NCBI RefSeq assembly: GCF_003201595.1
Contig: NZ_QJJS01000009.1
Span: 1-64,000, forward strand
Reading direction: 5' to 3'
Source of the DNA: Sphaerotilus hippei
GTDB taxonomy: Bacteria > Pseudomonadota > Gammaproteobacteria > Burkholderiales > Burkholderiaceae_C
DNA: 64,000 bases
Positions 55,939 to 64,000 of this stretch are shown one piece after another. The stretch's first letter is position 1. Every line of letters begins with the position of its first letter. The position numbers and the translations under genes are program-made. Under the pieces are notes generated by a model. It was given only the letters and a program-made list of their open reading frames with translations, was not told the DNA's origin and made no database searches.

Positions 55939-56606
55939 CGGACCCCCGACGCGGCGGGAGCGACCGGCACCACCACCGGGGCCGGGGCCACCGCCGTGCT
56001 GCCGGCCGAGGCCCGCGGCGGACTGAGCGACAGGGCCTCGTTGTCCGAGGCGTCCTCGAGCTCGCGCAGCGTCAGGTAGCGGTCGACCAGCGTGAAGAAG
56101 CGGTCGTAGAAGGCGCCGGCCGGAATGGTCTCGCTGGCCACCTTGACCAGCGAATCGTCGCTGGAGCTGACCGGCAGCGACACCGAGCCGATCGCGCTGA
56201 CGCCCAGCGTGGCCGAGTTGTTGCTCTTGCGCAGGCTGTAGCGGTCCTGCAGCGCGTTGACGAACAGGATGGTCGAGACACCGCTGCGGCTGGCCGGCGT
56301 GCAGACCACGTAGAACTGGATCTGCACATGGGCGTCCCCGCCGGGCTGGAAGCTCTTGCGGCCGTTGACCAGCTCGGGCGTGGCCCGGTCGATCACGTAG
56401 CCCTGGCTGAGCAGCGCGCGCCGCGCGGCCTCGCAGGTGTCGGGCGACGGGGACAGGAAACTGCGCGAGTAGGTGTCCGAGTCGAACGACTCCTGCTGGT
56501 AGACCGAAGCCTTGTTGGTCGACGAACAGCCCCCGAGCACGGACAGCCCGACGAGGGCCGGCCAGGTCAGGCGGCACAGGGCGGAGCGGAAAAGGCGGAG
56601 CGGCAT
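55935..56606 (-). CDS. DUF2242-family lipoprotein
   Basis: A 223-residue lipoprotein with lipobox LSVLGGCSS (cysteine near residue 27). The DUF2242 pattern is clear: FDSDTYSRSFLSPSPDTCEA, ALLSQGYVIDRATPELVNGR, QIQFYVVC, ILFVNALQDRYSLRKSNNSA, DSLVKVASETI and FYDRFFTLVDRYL. The C-terminal tail is Ala/Pro/Val-rich and probably flexible. The function is unknown. It is translationally coupled to dsbD through an ATGA overlap, which hints at an envelope-related role. Confidence 0.88.
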   Translation of the reverse strand: MPLRLFRSALCRLTWPALVGLSVLGGCSSTNKASVYQQESFDSDTYSRSFLSPSPDTCEAARRALLSQGYVIDRATPELVNGRKSFQPGGDAHVQIQFYVVCTPASRSGVSTILFVNALQDRYSLRKSNNSATLGVSAIGSVSLPVSSSDDSLVKVASETIPAGAFYDRFFTLVDRYLTLRELEDASDNEALSLSPPRASAGSTAVAPAPVVVPVAPAASGVR

Positions 56607-56741
56607 GAAGGATCGGGGCCCAGGGTCACTGCTGGCGTGGATGGTACCTTCTGGAAGAACTCCCCCATGACCCGACGGATCACAGGCCCCTTCAACCGCG
56701 TCGAGGGTGATCTGGAGGTCCGGCTCGTCCTGAAGGCCGGC

Positions 56742-59700
56742 TCAGGCCGGCACGATGGCCTCGACCGGCATCGATTCGCTCGAGCGCCAGGTCGAGGTCT
56801 GCAGCGGGATGCCGGTGGCCAGGCTCAGGCGCAGCAGGTCGGCCACGCTGTGGCTGTCCTGGGCGCAGGCATAGAGGTAGCCCTGGGCGATGTCGCAGTG
56901 GTGATCGGTCAGGAACTGCATCTGCTCGCGCGACTCCACGCCCTCGGCCACCACCGGCAGGCCCAGGCCGTGGGCCAGCGCGATGGTGGCGCGCACGATC
57001 GCCGCGCCGTTGGGGTCGAGGCTGATGTCCCGCACGAAGCTCGGATCGATCTTGATCTGGTCGACCCGCAGGTTCTTCAGGTGCGACAGCGAAGAAAAGC
57101 CGGTGCCGAAGTCGTCCATCGCCACCTGCACGCCGAGCGCACGCAACTCGCCCAGCAGGGCGCACAGGTGGCCCAGATCGGCCATCGCGGTCGATTCGGT
57201 CACCTCGAGCTTGAGCAGGGCCGCCGGCACGGCGCTGGTGCGCAGCGCATCGGCCACCACCCGCACCAGGCGCCGGTCCAGGCACTGGCGGGTCGAGACG
57301 TTGACCGACACCGGCACCAGCGGCAGGCCCTGGTCGCGCCAGCGTGCCAGCTGGCCGGTGGCCTCGCGGATCACCCACTCGCCGATCTCCAGGATCAGCC
57401 CGTTCTCTTCGGTGGCGGGCAGGAAACGCGCCGGCGACCACAGCTCGCCATCGGGCTGGCGCCAGCGCAGCAAGGCCTCCAGGCCGACGAGCTGGCCGCT
57501 GCGCAGGTCGACCTGCGGCTGGTAGTGCAGCACGAAGCTGCGTTCATCCAGACCGTGGCGCAGCCGGGTCTCCAGCGCCAGCCATTCGCGGGTCCAGGCC
57601 GGCATCTCGCTGGCGTAGAACTCGTGGCGCTTGCCGCCGTTGGCCTTGCCGCGGTACATCGCGGTGTCGGCCATCGCCAGCAGGCTGTCGACGCTCGTGC
57701 CGTCCTGCGGCGCCATCACGATGCCGATGCTGCAGCCGCAGGCCACCTCGACCTGATCGATCGCGAATTCGCGCTTCACGCTCTCGATCATCTGTGCCGC
57801 GCGCGCCGCCACGGCGTCGCGACCGGACACGCCCTCGAGCAGGGCGACGAACTCGTCGCCGCCCCAGCGCGCCAGCGTGTCGTGCGGCAGGCAGCACTGC
57901 TGCAGGCGCTCGGCCACCACCTTCAGCACGCTGTCGCCATGGCGGTGGCCCAGGCTGTCGTTGATGCGCTTGAAATGGTCGAGGTCGATGAACAGCAACG
58001 CCACGCCGCCGCCGCCGGCCTGCGCGGCCTGCACCGCTCGCTGCAGGCGCTCGCTCAGCAGCGCCCGGTTGGGCAGGCCGGTGAGCGCATCGTGGGTGGC
58101 TTCATGCTGGAGCCGGTCGGCGGCGCGCCGGGTTTCGGTGACGTCGCTGAGCGCCAGCACGGCGCCGGTGACCGGATCGTGGCCACGCCAGCGCAGGCCC
58201 GCCACGCCGGCGTGGCGCCCGAGCTCACGCTGGCTGGCGAGGATCGGGCTGGCGATCAGCCGGACCAGCCGCAGGCCCGACGGGCCGTGCAGCCGCAGCG
58301 GCGGGCCGACCTCCACCACCCGCTGCTCGTGCAGGCATTCGGCCAGCGCCTGCGCGAGGGTGCGGGCGTCGGCCGGATCCCAATCGAGCAGATCCCCCAC
58401 GGCCTGGCCGCGCCGCACGCCCGGCTCGCACCCGACCAGCCGTTCGGCGCTCGGGTTCAGGTACTGCACCCGGCCGCCGGTGTCGACCGTGATCACGCTG
58501 TCGGTGATCGCCTGCAGGGTGGCGTCGGCCTGGCCACGTTCGCGCTGCAGGGCCAGGCGGGCGGTGCTGAGGTCGCGCGCCCGGGTCAGCAGCCAGCCGA
58601 GCGCCAGGCCCAGGCTCAGCCCGACCGCCGGCACCCAGACCGCGAACAGCGCCAGCGCCAGTGCGCTGCCCAGCACGGGCAGCGGCAGCATCCACGGGCT
58701 GATGAACCGGCAGCGTCGCCCGCACGCCACCTGCCGCCCGGCCAGCAGCAGCAGCGGCAGCAGGTTGATCGCGTGGCACCACGGCTCGTCCAGCGGCCGG
58801 ATCAGGCGGGCCTGCTGCAGGGCCTCGAACACCTGGGCCTGCCACTGCACGCCGCTCCAGAGCCGGCCCTCGGTCGCCGCCGGCGTGGCGATCGTGTGGC
58901 CCAGGCCCTGCGCGGTCACGCCGACCCAGATCACCGCCCCGCGCAACGCCGGGGCCAGCTGCGGATCGTTGAGCACCTGCACGGCCGACACCTGCCGGAC
59001 CTCGGTCTGACCGCCCGGCAGCATCACCTCGCGGCCCGGCCCGCCGACGGCGGCCGGCCAGGGCGCATCCGTCCCCATGCGCGGCTCGGCCCCCCAGGGC
59101 GGCAGGTCTTCGGCACGGCGCCCGGCACGTTCGCTGGCGCGCTGGACACGCGCCAGCACCAGCGGCATGGCCTCCCATGAGCCCGTGCCGAGGCGCTGCT
59201 CGAGGTGCAGGCGCCGCACCCGGGCGTCGGCGTCGGGCTCGAGCCGGGTGTGGCCCAGCCCGGCGGCCGCGCCGGCCAGCGCCGGCAAGGGCAGCAAGGC
59301 GCTCAGGTCGAGCGTGGGGCCCAGTCGTGCCGAGCTCACCGGCATCACCACCCGGCCGTGGCGGGCCACCGCCGCCGCCAGCGCCGCGTCGCCGGGCTCG
59401 GTGCCAGGTTCCGAGAACATCACGTCGTAGCCGATGGCGGCGCTGCCCGCGTCATGCAGCCGGTCGATCAGGCGGGCATGCACCTCGCGTGGCCAGGGCC
59501 AGCGGCCCAGGCTCTGCAGGCTGGCATCGTCGATCGCCACGATCACCTGCGGCTGCACCGGGCCGCGGGCGGCCTGCACGCGGGCAGCCGCCTGCATCAC
59601 GAGGTCGAAGGTGAGCCATTCGGCCCGGTGCAGCAGGGGGTCGGCCAGGCCGATCACCAGCGCGACCACCGCACTGGCCACGGCCCAGGGCTGCGCGCCT

Positions 59701-59816
59701 GACCGGGCGTGACCCCGCAGGGCCGTGCCTGCGGCGTGCAGGCCGGCACGGGCACGCCCCAGCGCGCGGGCGAGCGGGGAGCGCATCGGGGTGACGCCAG
59801 GGTCGGAACGGTCCAT
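56742..59816 (-). CDS. CHASE2-PAS-GGDEF-EAL cyclic di-GMP enzyme
   Basis: A 1024-residue membrane signalling protein. An N-terminal helix (about 43-62) leads into a periplasmic CHASE2 domain (about 65-335; IVAIDDASLQSLGRWPWPRE). Two or three helices (350-410), a PAS domain (about 432-560), GGDEF (intact GGDEF at 652-656) and EAL (EAL at 780-782, YQPQVDL, DDFGTGFSSLSHL) follow. The inhibitory RxxD site before GGDEF is absent. Both catalytic motifs look intact, so it could make and break cyclic di-GMP. It lies 30 bases behind a LysM-FecR gene on the same strand, a pairing often seen with CHASE2 proteins. Confidence 0.93.
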   Translation of the reverse strand: MDRSDPGVTPMRSPLARALGRARAGLHAAGTALRGHARSGAQPWAVASAVVALVIGLADPLLHRAEWLTFDLVMQAAARVQAARGPVQPQVIVAIDDASLQSLGRWPWPREVHARLIDRLHDAGSAAIGYDVMFSEPGTEPGDAALAAAVARHGRVVMPVSSARLGPTLDLSALLPLPALAGAAAGLGHTRLEPDADARVRRLHLEQRLGTGSWEAMPLVLARVQRASERAGRRAEDLPPWGAEPRMGTDAPWPAAVGGPGREVMLPGGQTEVRQVSAVQVLNDPQLAPALRGAVIWVGVTAQGLGHTIATPAATEGRLWSGVQWQAQVFEALQQARLIRPLDEPWCHAINLLPLLLLAGRQVACGRRCRFISPWMLPLPVLGSALALALFAVWVPAVGLSLGLALGWLLTRARDLSTARLALQRERGQADATLQAITDSVITVDTGGRVQYLNPSAERLVGCEPGVRRGQAVGDLLDWDPADARTLAQALAECLHEQRVVEVGPPLRLHGPSGLRLVRLIASPILASQRELGRHAGVAGLRWRGHDPVTGAVLALSDVTETRRAADRLQHEATHDALTGLPNRALLSERLQRAVQAAQAGGGGVALLFIDLDHFKRINDSLGHRHGDSVLKVVAERLQQCCLPHDTLARWGGDEFVALLEGVSGRDAVAARAAQMIESVKREFAIDQVEVACGCSIGIVMAPQDGTSVDSLLAMADTAMYRGKANGGKRHEFYASEMPAWTREWLALETRLRHGLDERSFVLHYQPQVDLRSGQLVGLEALLRWRQPDGELWSPARFLPATEENGLILEIGEWVIREATGQLARWRDQGLPLVPVSVNVSTRQCLDRRLVRVVADALRTSAVPAALLKLEVTESTAMADLGHLCALLGELRALGVQVAMDDFGTGFSSLSHLKNLRVDQIKIDPSFVRDISLDPNGAAIVRATIALAHGLGLPVVAEGVESREQMQFLTDHHCDIAQGYLYACAQDSHSVADLLRLSLATGIPLQTSTWRSSESMPVEAIVPA

Positions 59817-59846
59817 GAAGGATCGGGAGCGGGTGGCGTGTCGTGC

Positions 59847-61508
59847 TCAGCGGAGCCCGAACAGGCTCCAGCCGACGGTCAGCGGGCGCACCTCGCTCCA
59901 TTGCGAGGCCTCCTCGCTGTGTTCGAGTGCGCTCAGGCGCAGGTGGTATCGACCGGGGCGTGGCCGGGGCAGGCGGGCCTCGCGGCCGTGCCGGATCTCG
60001 TCGAACACCACCTGCTGGAAGGCCGGGTCGAGCGCGATCTGCACGCGCACCGGTGCGTCCTCGGCGGCGTCGAGCTGCCAGCCGAGGTGCACGCCGTCAG
60101 CGAGCGTCAGGCCGGCCCAGCGCGGCACGAGCGGCAGCACCGTGAATCGTGCCACCCGGCTCCAGGGCCCCTGATCACTGCCGTCCACGCTGGCCACCCG
60201 CCAGGCGTAGTCGCCGGCGGGCAGACCGGCGGGCGTGTGCCGGGGCTGGTCGAGCCACTGGTCACGCAGCACGGATGGCTGAGCGAAGGCGTCGGTGCCG
60301 GCGGTCACCGCACTGACCTGGAGACGCCAGCGCCAGCCCGGCTGCGGGACGGACCAGGCGAGCTGCGGGGCGGTGGTTGCGACGGTCGGGCCGTCGGTGG
60401 CGAGCTTCGGCGGGGCGGGCTGGGCATCGACCTCGAGGGTGCGCTCGGCCGACAGGCCCTCGAGGCCGTTGGCCGCGATCGCCCGCACCCGCAGGCGGTA
60501 GCTGCCGTCGGGCCACTCGCCGGCCAGGCTCGACAGGTCCGCTCCGGCGGCTTCGGCCAGCACGCTGGTGCCGGTGCCGGCGAGCAGTTGCAGGCGGTAG
60601 CGGCCGGCGCCGCCGATCTCGCCCTGCAGGGGCCAGGCCTGCTGGCGCTGCTCGACCCGGCCCAGATCGGGGGCGGGCGGCAGCTCGACCGGCAGCAGCG
60701 GCGCCGCACCGCGGCCGGCCACGCTGCCACGACCGGCCGGGATGTCGGTCTGGCCGTGCGGGTTGTCGAAGCCGACCAGACCGTCGAGCACCTCGGTGCG
60801 GGTGGTCTGGGCGTCGGCGCTGACGCGGAATTCGGTGCCGCGCACCGTGGTGATCGCGGTGGGCGTCTGGATCTGCAGTTCGCCACCCGATTTCCTCAGG
60901 TCGTGCACGGCGTTCTCGAGGCCGCCCTGCAGCAGCTCGATGCGCACGCGCGGGGCGCCACCGCCCTCCCGGGTGGTCTCTCGGGACGCCTCGACCAGGC
61001 GGATCTCGGTGGACTGGCGCAGCAGCACCGTGGCCGTCTGGTCGAGCGCCAGCGTGGCGCTGCCGTGGGCGCCGGTCTGCAGGCGGTCACCGGCCCGCAG
61101 CGGGTCACCACGCTGGGCGGCCTGCCAGGCGCCCGACCGCTTGATCTGCACCGGACCGGCCAGTGCCGTGACCTGCAGGCTCGTGCCCCGCAGCCGCAGC
61201 CAGGCCTCGGGGATGCGCAGCACGCTGCCCGGAGGCAGGCGGCGGTCATCGACGATGTGGTTGTGGCGCTGCAGCCGGGGCCAGTAGCTCATGTCGATGA
61301 GCAGCCGCTCCGAGATCGACCAGGGGTTGTCGCCAGGCGCGACGGTGTAGAGGAAATCGTCGCTGCGCGCGATGCCGGCCGCGCAGAGCAGGCCGACGAA
61401 CAGAAGCGCCCGGCCGCGACCGAGGCGCCGATCCGCCGGTCCGCGGGGCCGCTGCGGCCAGGCCGCAGCCAGGGCCCGCCCACAGGAATGTTTCAGTTCG
61501 GATCGCAT
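59847..61508 (-). CDS. LysM and FecR domain protein
   Basis: A 553-residue exported protein. The signal or anchor segment is ALLFVGLLCAAGIARS (about 33-48). A LysM-like domain follows directly (YTVAPGDNPWSISERLL), then a FecR domain (RAGDRLQTGAHGSATLALDQ, TAITTVRGTEFRVSADAQTT) and two or more fibronectin-like repeats in the C-terminal half (DGSYRLRVRAIAANGLEG, AGDYAWRVASVDGSDQGPWS, PGRYHLRLSALEHSEEASQW). I chose ATG 61508 because it gives a sensible signal peptide. It probably binds the cell wall and acts with the CHASE2 protein encoded next. Confidence 0.85.
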   Translation of the reverse strand: MRSELKHSCGRALAAAWPQRPRGPADRRLGRGRALLFVGLLCAAGIARSDDFLYTVAPGDNPWSISERLLIDMSYWPRLQRHNHIVDDRRLPPGSVLRIPEAWLRLRGTSLQVTALAGPVQIKRSGAWQAAQRGDPLRAGDRLQTGAHGSATLALDQTATVLLRQSTEIRLVEASRETTREGGGAPRVRIELLQGGLENAVHDLRKSGGELQIQTPTAITTVRGTEFRVSADAQTTRTEVLDGLVGFDNPHGQTDIPAGRGSVAGRGAAPLLPVELPPAPDLGRVEQRQQAWPLQGEIGGAGRYRLQLLAGTGTSVLAEAAGADLSSLAGEWPDGSYRLRVRAIAANGLEGLSAERTLEVDAQPAPPKLATDGPTVATTAPQLAWSVPQPGWRWRLQVSAVTAGTDAFAQPSVLRDQWLDQPRHTPAGLPAGDYAWRVASVDGSDQGPWSRVARFTVLPLVPRWAGLTLADGVHLGWQLDAAEDAPVRVQIALDPAFQQVVFDEIRHGREARLPRPRPGRYHLRLSALEHSEEASQWSEVRPLTVGWSLFGLR

Positions 61509-61847
61509 CAAGCTGTTCTTCTTGTCGGGGCGGGGCCGCAGGGCTTCGGGACGATCTGTCGCGCTCGCGCCGAGCCGGGCCTGAGGGGCGATGGCCGAGC
61601 GACCTGGAGCCTGCTCTTTCCCTGATCCGCATTCAGCCGGGGCCGAGCTTAAGGGCGGAGCAGGGTTGATCCGCGCCCGAATCGGCAATTGCCACCGATT
61701 TTGCGACATTTGCCTGTTTCAGCAGTTGCCGCTTGTTTCAGCCTCGCCACAGATCCGCCGGGCAGGTACGCGCCGGCCCGGCGCCCCATCACGACGGAGC
61801 GGGCACCCGCCACGGGCGCCGGAGCCCGGCCTTGCCGCGACGCCCGC
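61509..61847. other. Intergenic stretch with regulatory-looking repeats
   Basis: 339 bases between the LysM-FecR gene and the end of gshA, both on the minus strand. No credible gene is present. It contains the inverted and direct repeats at 61680-61742, which likely belong to the promoter of the LysM-FecR/CHASE2 operon. Confidence 0.6.
61680..61742. promoter_or_regulatory. Repeat cluster upstream of the LysM-FecR operon
   Basis: AATCGG (61680-61685) and CCGATT (61695-61700) flank the region of the 10-base palindrome GGCAATTGCC (61684-61693). A direct repeat TGTTTCAGC follows at 61715-61723 and 61734-61742, a 19-base period. AT content is higher than in the surroundings. I infer binding sites for an unknown regulator; about 170 bp separate it from the start codon. 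Confidence 0.45.
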
Positions 61848-63449
61848 TCAGGCCAGCAGCGCGGCCGGGATGCGGGTGTTGTAGGCCTGGACGAAGGCGT
61901 CGAAGCTGCCCACGTCGCTGCGCTCGATCGCCTGCTGCTCCTCGATCGAGCGGCGCGCCAGTTCGGCGAACCCGGCCTGCTGCGTGGCATCGAGCGGGCG
62001 GGCCAGCAGGGCCTGCGTGTGGCGCTCGGCCTGCTGCAGCGACCAGCCGTGGAACGAGCCCCCGGCTGCCCGCACCGCGTCGAGCACCCGGGCCGACGGG
62101 CTCAGGTCGAGGTCACGCAGCACCGCCTGCTGGCGCTGCAGCGCCGCGGCGTGGGCCCCGTCGCCGGTGCCGGCATCGAGCAGCTCGGCCACCGGCGCCA
62201 TCTGCTCGACCAGTGCCTGCGCCCAGTCGACCAGGGCCACGTCGCCGTCGCCGCGCAGCAGGCGCAGGCCGGGCCGGCGCCCCTCGCGCACGGTCGCCGC
62301 GAAGTTGGCCTGCTGCTGGCGCAGCGACAGGTCGTTGCAGGGCGGGCTGTCCTGCAGCGCGCACCACAGCAGGAAGACCTCGACCACCCGGGCGCAGTCC
62401 GCGCCGATGCCCAGCGGCACGAAGGGGTCGATGTCCAGGCAGCGCACCTCGACGTACTGGATGCCACGCTCGAACAGCGCCTCGATCGGGCGCTCGCCCC
62501 GCTCGGTCACCCGCTTGGGGCGGATGGTGGCGTAGTACTCGTTCTCGATCTGCAACACGTGCGTGTTCATCTGCACCCACTCGCCGTCGCGGTGCGTGCC
62601 CAGGCGCTCGTAGGCCGGATGGGGCTCGCGCACCGCGTGGGCGAGGCTGGCCAGGTAACGCTCCAGCGAATTGCAGGGCGGGCGCAGCCGCGACTGGGCA
62701 TCGTTCTGGTAGCCCAGGTCGCTCATGCGCAGGCTGGTGGCGTGGGGCAGGTAGAGCGTGTCGGGCGACAGCGGCTGCAGCGTGTGCTCGCGGCCCTCGA
62801 GGAAGGCCGCCGACAGCGCCGGCGAGGCCCCGAACAGCAGCATCAGCAGCCAGTTGTAGCGGTGGAAGTTGCGGATCAGCGCCAGGTAGCCGTCGGACTG
62901 GCGCTCGAGCGCGGCGCGCGGATCGGCGGCGGCGGGTGCCTCGTCCAGCAGGGCCCACAGGCCGGGGGCGACCGAATAGTTGTAGTGCACGCCGGCGATG
63001 CACTGCATGCGCCGGCCGTAGCGCAGCGCCAGCCCGCGGCGGTAGACATGCTTGAGCATGCCGATGTGGGAGCTGCCGTAGCGGGCGATCGGGATCTCGT
63101 CCTCGGCCGGCAGCGCCGACGGCATGGACTGGCTCCACAGGCGCTCGCCGTCGCCGAGCTCGCGGGCCACGTGGCGGTGGATCGTGTCGAGCGACTGCAG
63201 CACCGTCTCCACCGCCGGCTCGGCCGGGGTGATGAACTCCATCAGCGACTCGGAATAATCGGTCGTGATCTGCGGGTGGGTCAGCGCCGAGCCCAGGCGG
63301 ACCGGGTGACCGGTCATGGCCAGCTGGCCCGCGCGATCCACGCGCAGGGCCTCACGCTCGATGCCGCGCAGGGACTGCGACAGCAGCCCCGAGCGCGACG
63401 GGTCCGACAGATGCCGCAGGCGGCGGGCCAACAGATCGTCCAAGGGCAC
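61848..63449 (-). CDS. gshA: Glutamate-cysteine ligase GshA
   Basis: A 533-residue enzyme making gamma-glutamylcysteine, the first step of glutathione synthesis, in the cytoplasm. It is the gammaproteobacterial-type GshA of about 520 residues. Family segments include GIEREALRVDRAGQLAMTGHP, QITTDYSESLMEFIT, CIAGVHYNYSVAPGLWALL, NFHRYNWLLMLLFGASPAL, ENEYYATIRPKR and YVEVRCLDIDPF. The start follows from a normal N-terminus (MPLDDLLARRLRHLSD). It is divergent from the glycine-riboswitch/gcvT transcript across about 500 bp. Confidence 0.95.
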   Translation of the reverse strand: MPLDDLLARRLRHLSDPSRSGLLSQSLRGIEREALRVDRAGQLAMTGHPVRLGSALTHPQITTDYSESLMEFITPAEPAVETVLQSLDTIHRHVARELGDGERLWSQSMPSALPAEDEIPIARYGSSHIGMLKHVYRRGLALRYGRRMQCIAGVHYNYSVAPGLWALLDEAPAAADPRAALERQSDGYLALIRNFHRYNWLLMLLFGASPALSAAFLEGREHTLQPLSPDTLYLPHATSLRMSDLGYQNDAQSRLRPPCNSLERYLASLAHAVREPHPAYERLGTHRDGEWVQMNTHVLQIENEYYATIRPKRVTERGERPIEALFERGIQYVEVRCLDIDPFVPLGIGADCARVVEVFLLWCALQDSPPCNDLSLRQQQANFAATVREGRRPGLRLLRGDGDVALVDWAQALVEQMAPVAELLDAGTGDGAHAAALQRQQAVLRDLDLSPSARVLDAVRAAGGSFHGWSLQQAERHTQALLARPLDATQQAGFAELARRSIEEQQAIERSDVGSFDAFVQAYNTRIPAALLA

Positions 63450-63606
63450 TCCTCGTCTTTGTCTTGTGTTTCGATGATTTCAGTTGCATGCGCCGAACGC
63501 CACGCAGGCGGCGCAGTATGCGCGAGTCGCGCGACATTCACATGCGACCATGACAAGGCCCCGAGCAGGGGGTCTCGTGCACCGCGCCCATGACGGGTTA
63601 AACTGG

Positions 63607-63848
63607 CAGCTGCCAGGAGAGAGCCGAGCCCCGAGCCGGCCGCCGAAGGCGCAGGGGCTGCGGCATCGATCACCGCCCCGAACGCTCAGGCAAAAGGACT
63701 GGCAAGCACCTGCACAAGCAGGTGTCACCTCACTGGAGAGAGGTGGCATCGCACGGCCCACGGGACGTCGAGACCACCCACCGAAGGGGCAAGCGGCTGC
63801 ACCGGCTCAACCGGTCGGCTGTCAATCTCTCAGGTAAAGCGGACAGCG
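63607..63848 (+). ncRNA. Tandem glycine riboswitch controlling gcvT
   Basis: Two successive glycine aptamers. The first runs about 63610-63700: GGAGAGAGCCGA, then CGCCGAAGG, and CTCAGGCAAAAGGACTGGCA near its 3' side. The second runs about 63731-63848: CTGGAGAGAGGTGGCA, CACCGAAGGGGCAAG and CTCTCAGGTAAAGCGGACAG. These are the standard conserved sequences of the class. Glycine binding turns on the glycine-cleavage genes, and the first of these, gcvT, follows at 63954. A short linker joins the aptamers, as usual for cooperative pairs. Confidence 0.95.
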
Positions 63849-63859
63849 AGGGCCCCCGT

Positions 63860-63902
63860 CACCGGTCAGCCGGTGATGTGCCGAACCACCGGAGACGGTG
63901 GT
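63860..63902 (+). promoter_or_regulatory. Riboswitch expression-platform hairpins
   Basis: Two perfect stems follow the second aptamer: CACCGG/CCGGTG (63860-63875, 4-base loop) and ACCACC/GGTGGT (63885-63902, 6-base loop). No T-tract follows, so control is more likely at translation or through an alternative pairing than by a simple terminator. Confidence 0.5.
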
Positions 63903-63953
63903 CCCGGGTGTCGAGGCACAGGCCTCGGCATCGTCGCCTTCGGAGTTTCCGCC

Positions 63954-64000
63954 ATGTCCGCTGCCCCCACCGACACGCCGCTGCTGCACACGCCGCTGCA
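63954..64000 (+). CDS. gcvT: Glycine cleavage system T protein (start only)
   Basis: Only the first 15 complete codons are in the window: MSAAPTDTPLLHTPL. The LLxTPL segment is the usual opening of GcvT aminomethyltransferase, which transfers the glycine methylene group to tetrahydrofolate. Position behind a tandem glycine riboswitch makes the assignment strong despite the short sequence. The gene continues beyond the right edge. Confidence 0.85.
   Translation, partial: MSAAPTDTPLLHTPL

Noticed and set aside
54055-56079. 674-codon plus-strand frame opposite dsbD
   Set aside because: Gln/Arg/His-rich, no domain, and dsbD is complete on the other strand.
63607-63848. GC-rich hairpins before gcvT considered as a tRNA or repeat
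   Set aside because: The conserved bases fit two glycine aptamers; no cloverleaf or CCA end is present.

Overview
The window is GC-rich, densely packed bacterial DNA. Its gene families and the tandem glycine riboswitch before gcvT fit a betaproteobacterium of the order Burkholderiales. The Leptothrix/Sphaerotilus/Rubrivivax neighbourhood is my guess from gene style, not something the sequence proves. No tRNA, rRNA or CRISPR array was seen.

Layout. (1) 1-12.1 kb is accessory DNA. It holds a truncated IS5-family end, a broken phage Rha gene, a TetR/SDR pair with a 39-bp operator, and a NemR electrophile-stress regulon with four copies of one palindrome (DJ-1/glyoxalase-like enzyme, NemR, MFS exporter, gene remnants). 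It continues with a PLD-helicase-DUF3427 defence-type gene coupled to a truncated membrane nuclease fragment, a complete 1158-bp IS5-family element with its CTAA target duplication, and a lone tyrosine recombinase. (2) 12.1-24.4 kb is a copper-resistance island: a YdjM-like protein, the CopA ATPase, a YncE-like beta-propeller, two Tat-type multicopper oxidases, a Met-rich protein, cytochrome c, CusF, a cupredoxin and a TolC-like protein. A CopRS/CusRS two-component system runs divergently, and two near-identical 16-bp boxes mark the likely promoters. (3) 24.6-26.7 kb is a KtrAB-type potassium system. (4) 26.9-31.1 kb is an MHYT hybrid kinase coupled to an HD-GYP response regulator, a likely c-di-GMP module. 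(5) 31.1-39.7 kb is a sugar-acid catabolic cluster (LysR, orphan DctP, IlvD/Edd dehydratase, two FAH-family enzymes, FAD oxidase, SDR) that fits non-phosphorylative pentonate breakdown.

(6) 39.8-41.4 kb holds a photoactive-yellow-protein homologue, with the chromophore cysteine, tyrosine and glutamate conserved, overlapping a soluble histidine kinase that carries a C-terminal PAS domain. This is the best candidate for an undescribed light- or ligand-sensing pathway. (7) 41.4-47 kb holds a BioF2-like acetyltransferase, a zinc-ribbon-like protein, and a LacI/AGE-isomerase/MATE operon with a perfect operator. (8) 47.1-47.7 kb contains decayed pieces of a HoxA/HupR-type regulator and a HoxB/HupU-type hydrogenase small subunit. 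(9) 47.7-52 kb is Kup co-transcribed with KdpE and a shortened KdpD-like kinase. (10) 52-64 kb looks like core genome: a 5'-nucleotidase lipoprotein, DsbD with a DUF2242 lipoprotein, a CHASE2-PAS-GGDEF-EAL protein, a LysM-FecR protein, GshA, and the glycine riboswitch leading into gcvT at the right edge.

The accessory left third handles electrophile stress, copper and mobile DNA. The right two thirds handle sensing, potassium, sugar acids and thiol metabolism. Many genes are linked by ATGA, TGATG or GTGA overlaps, so most assignments to operons are direct readings of the sequence.
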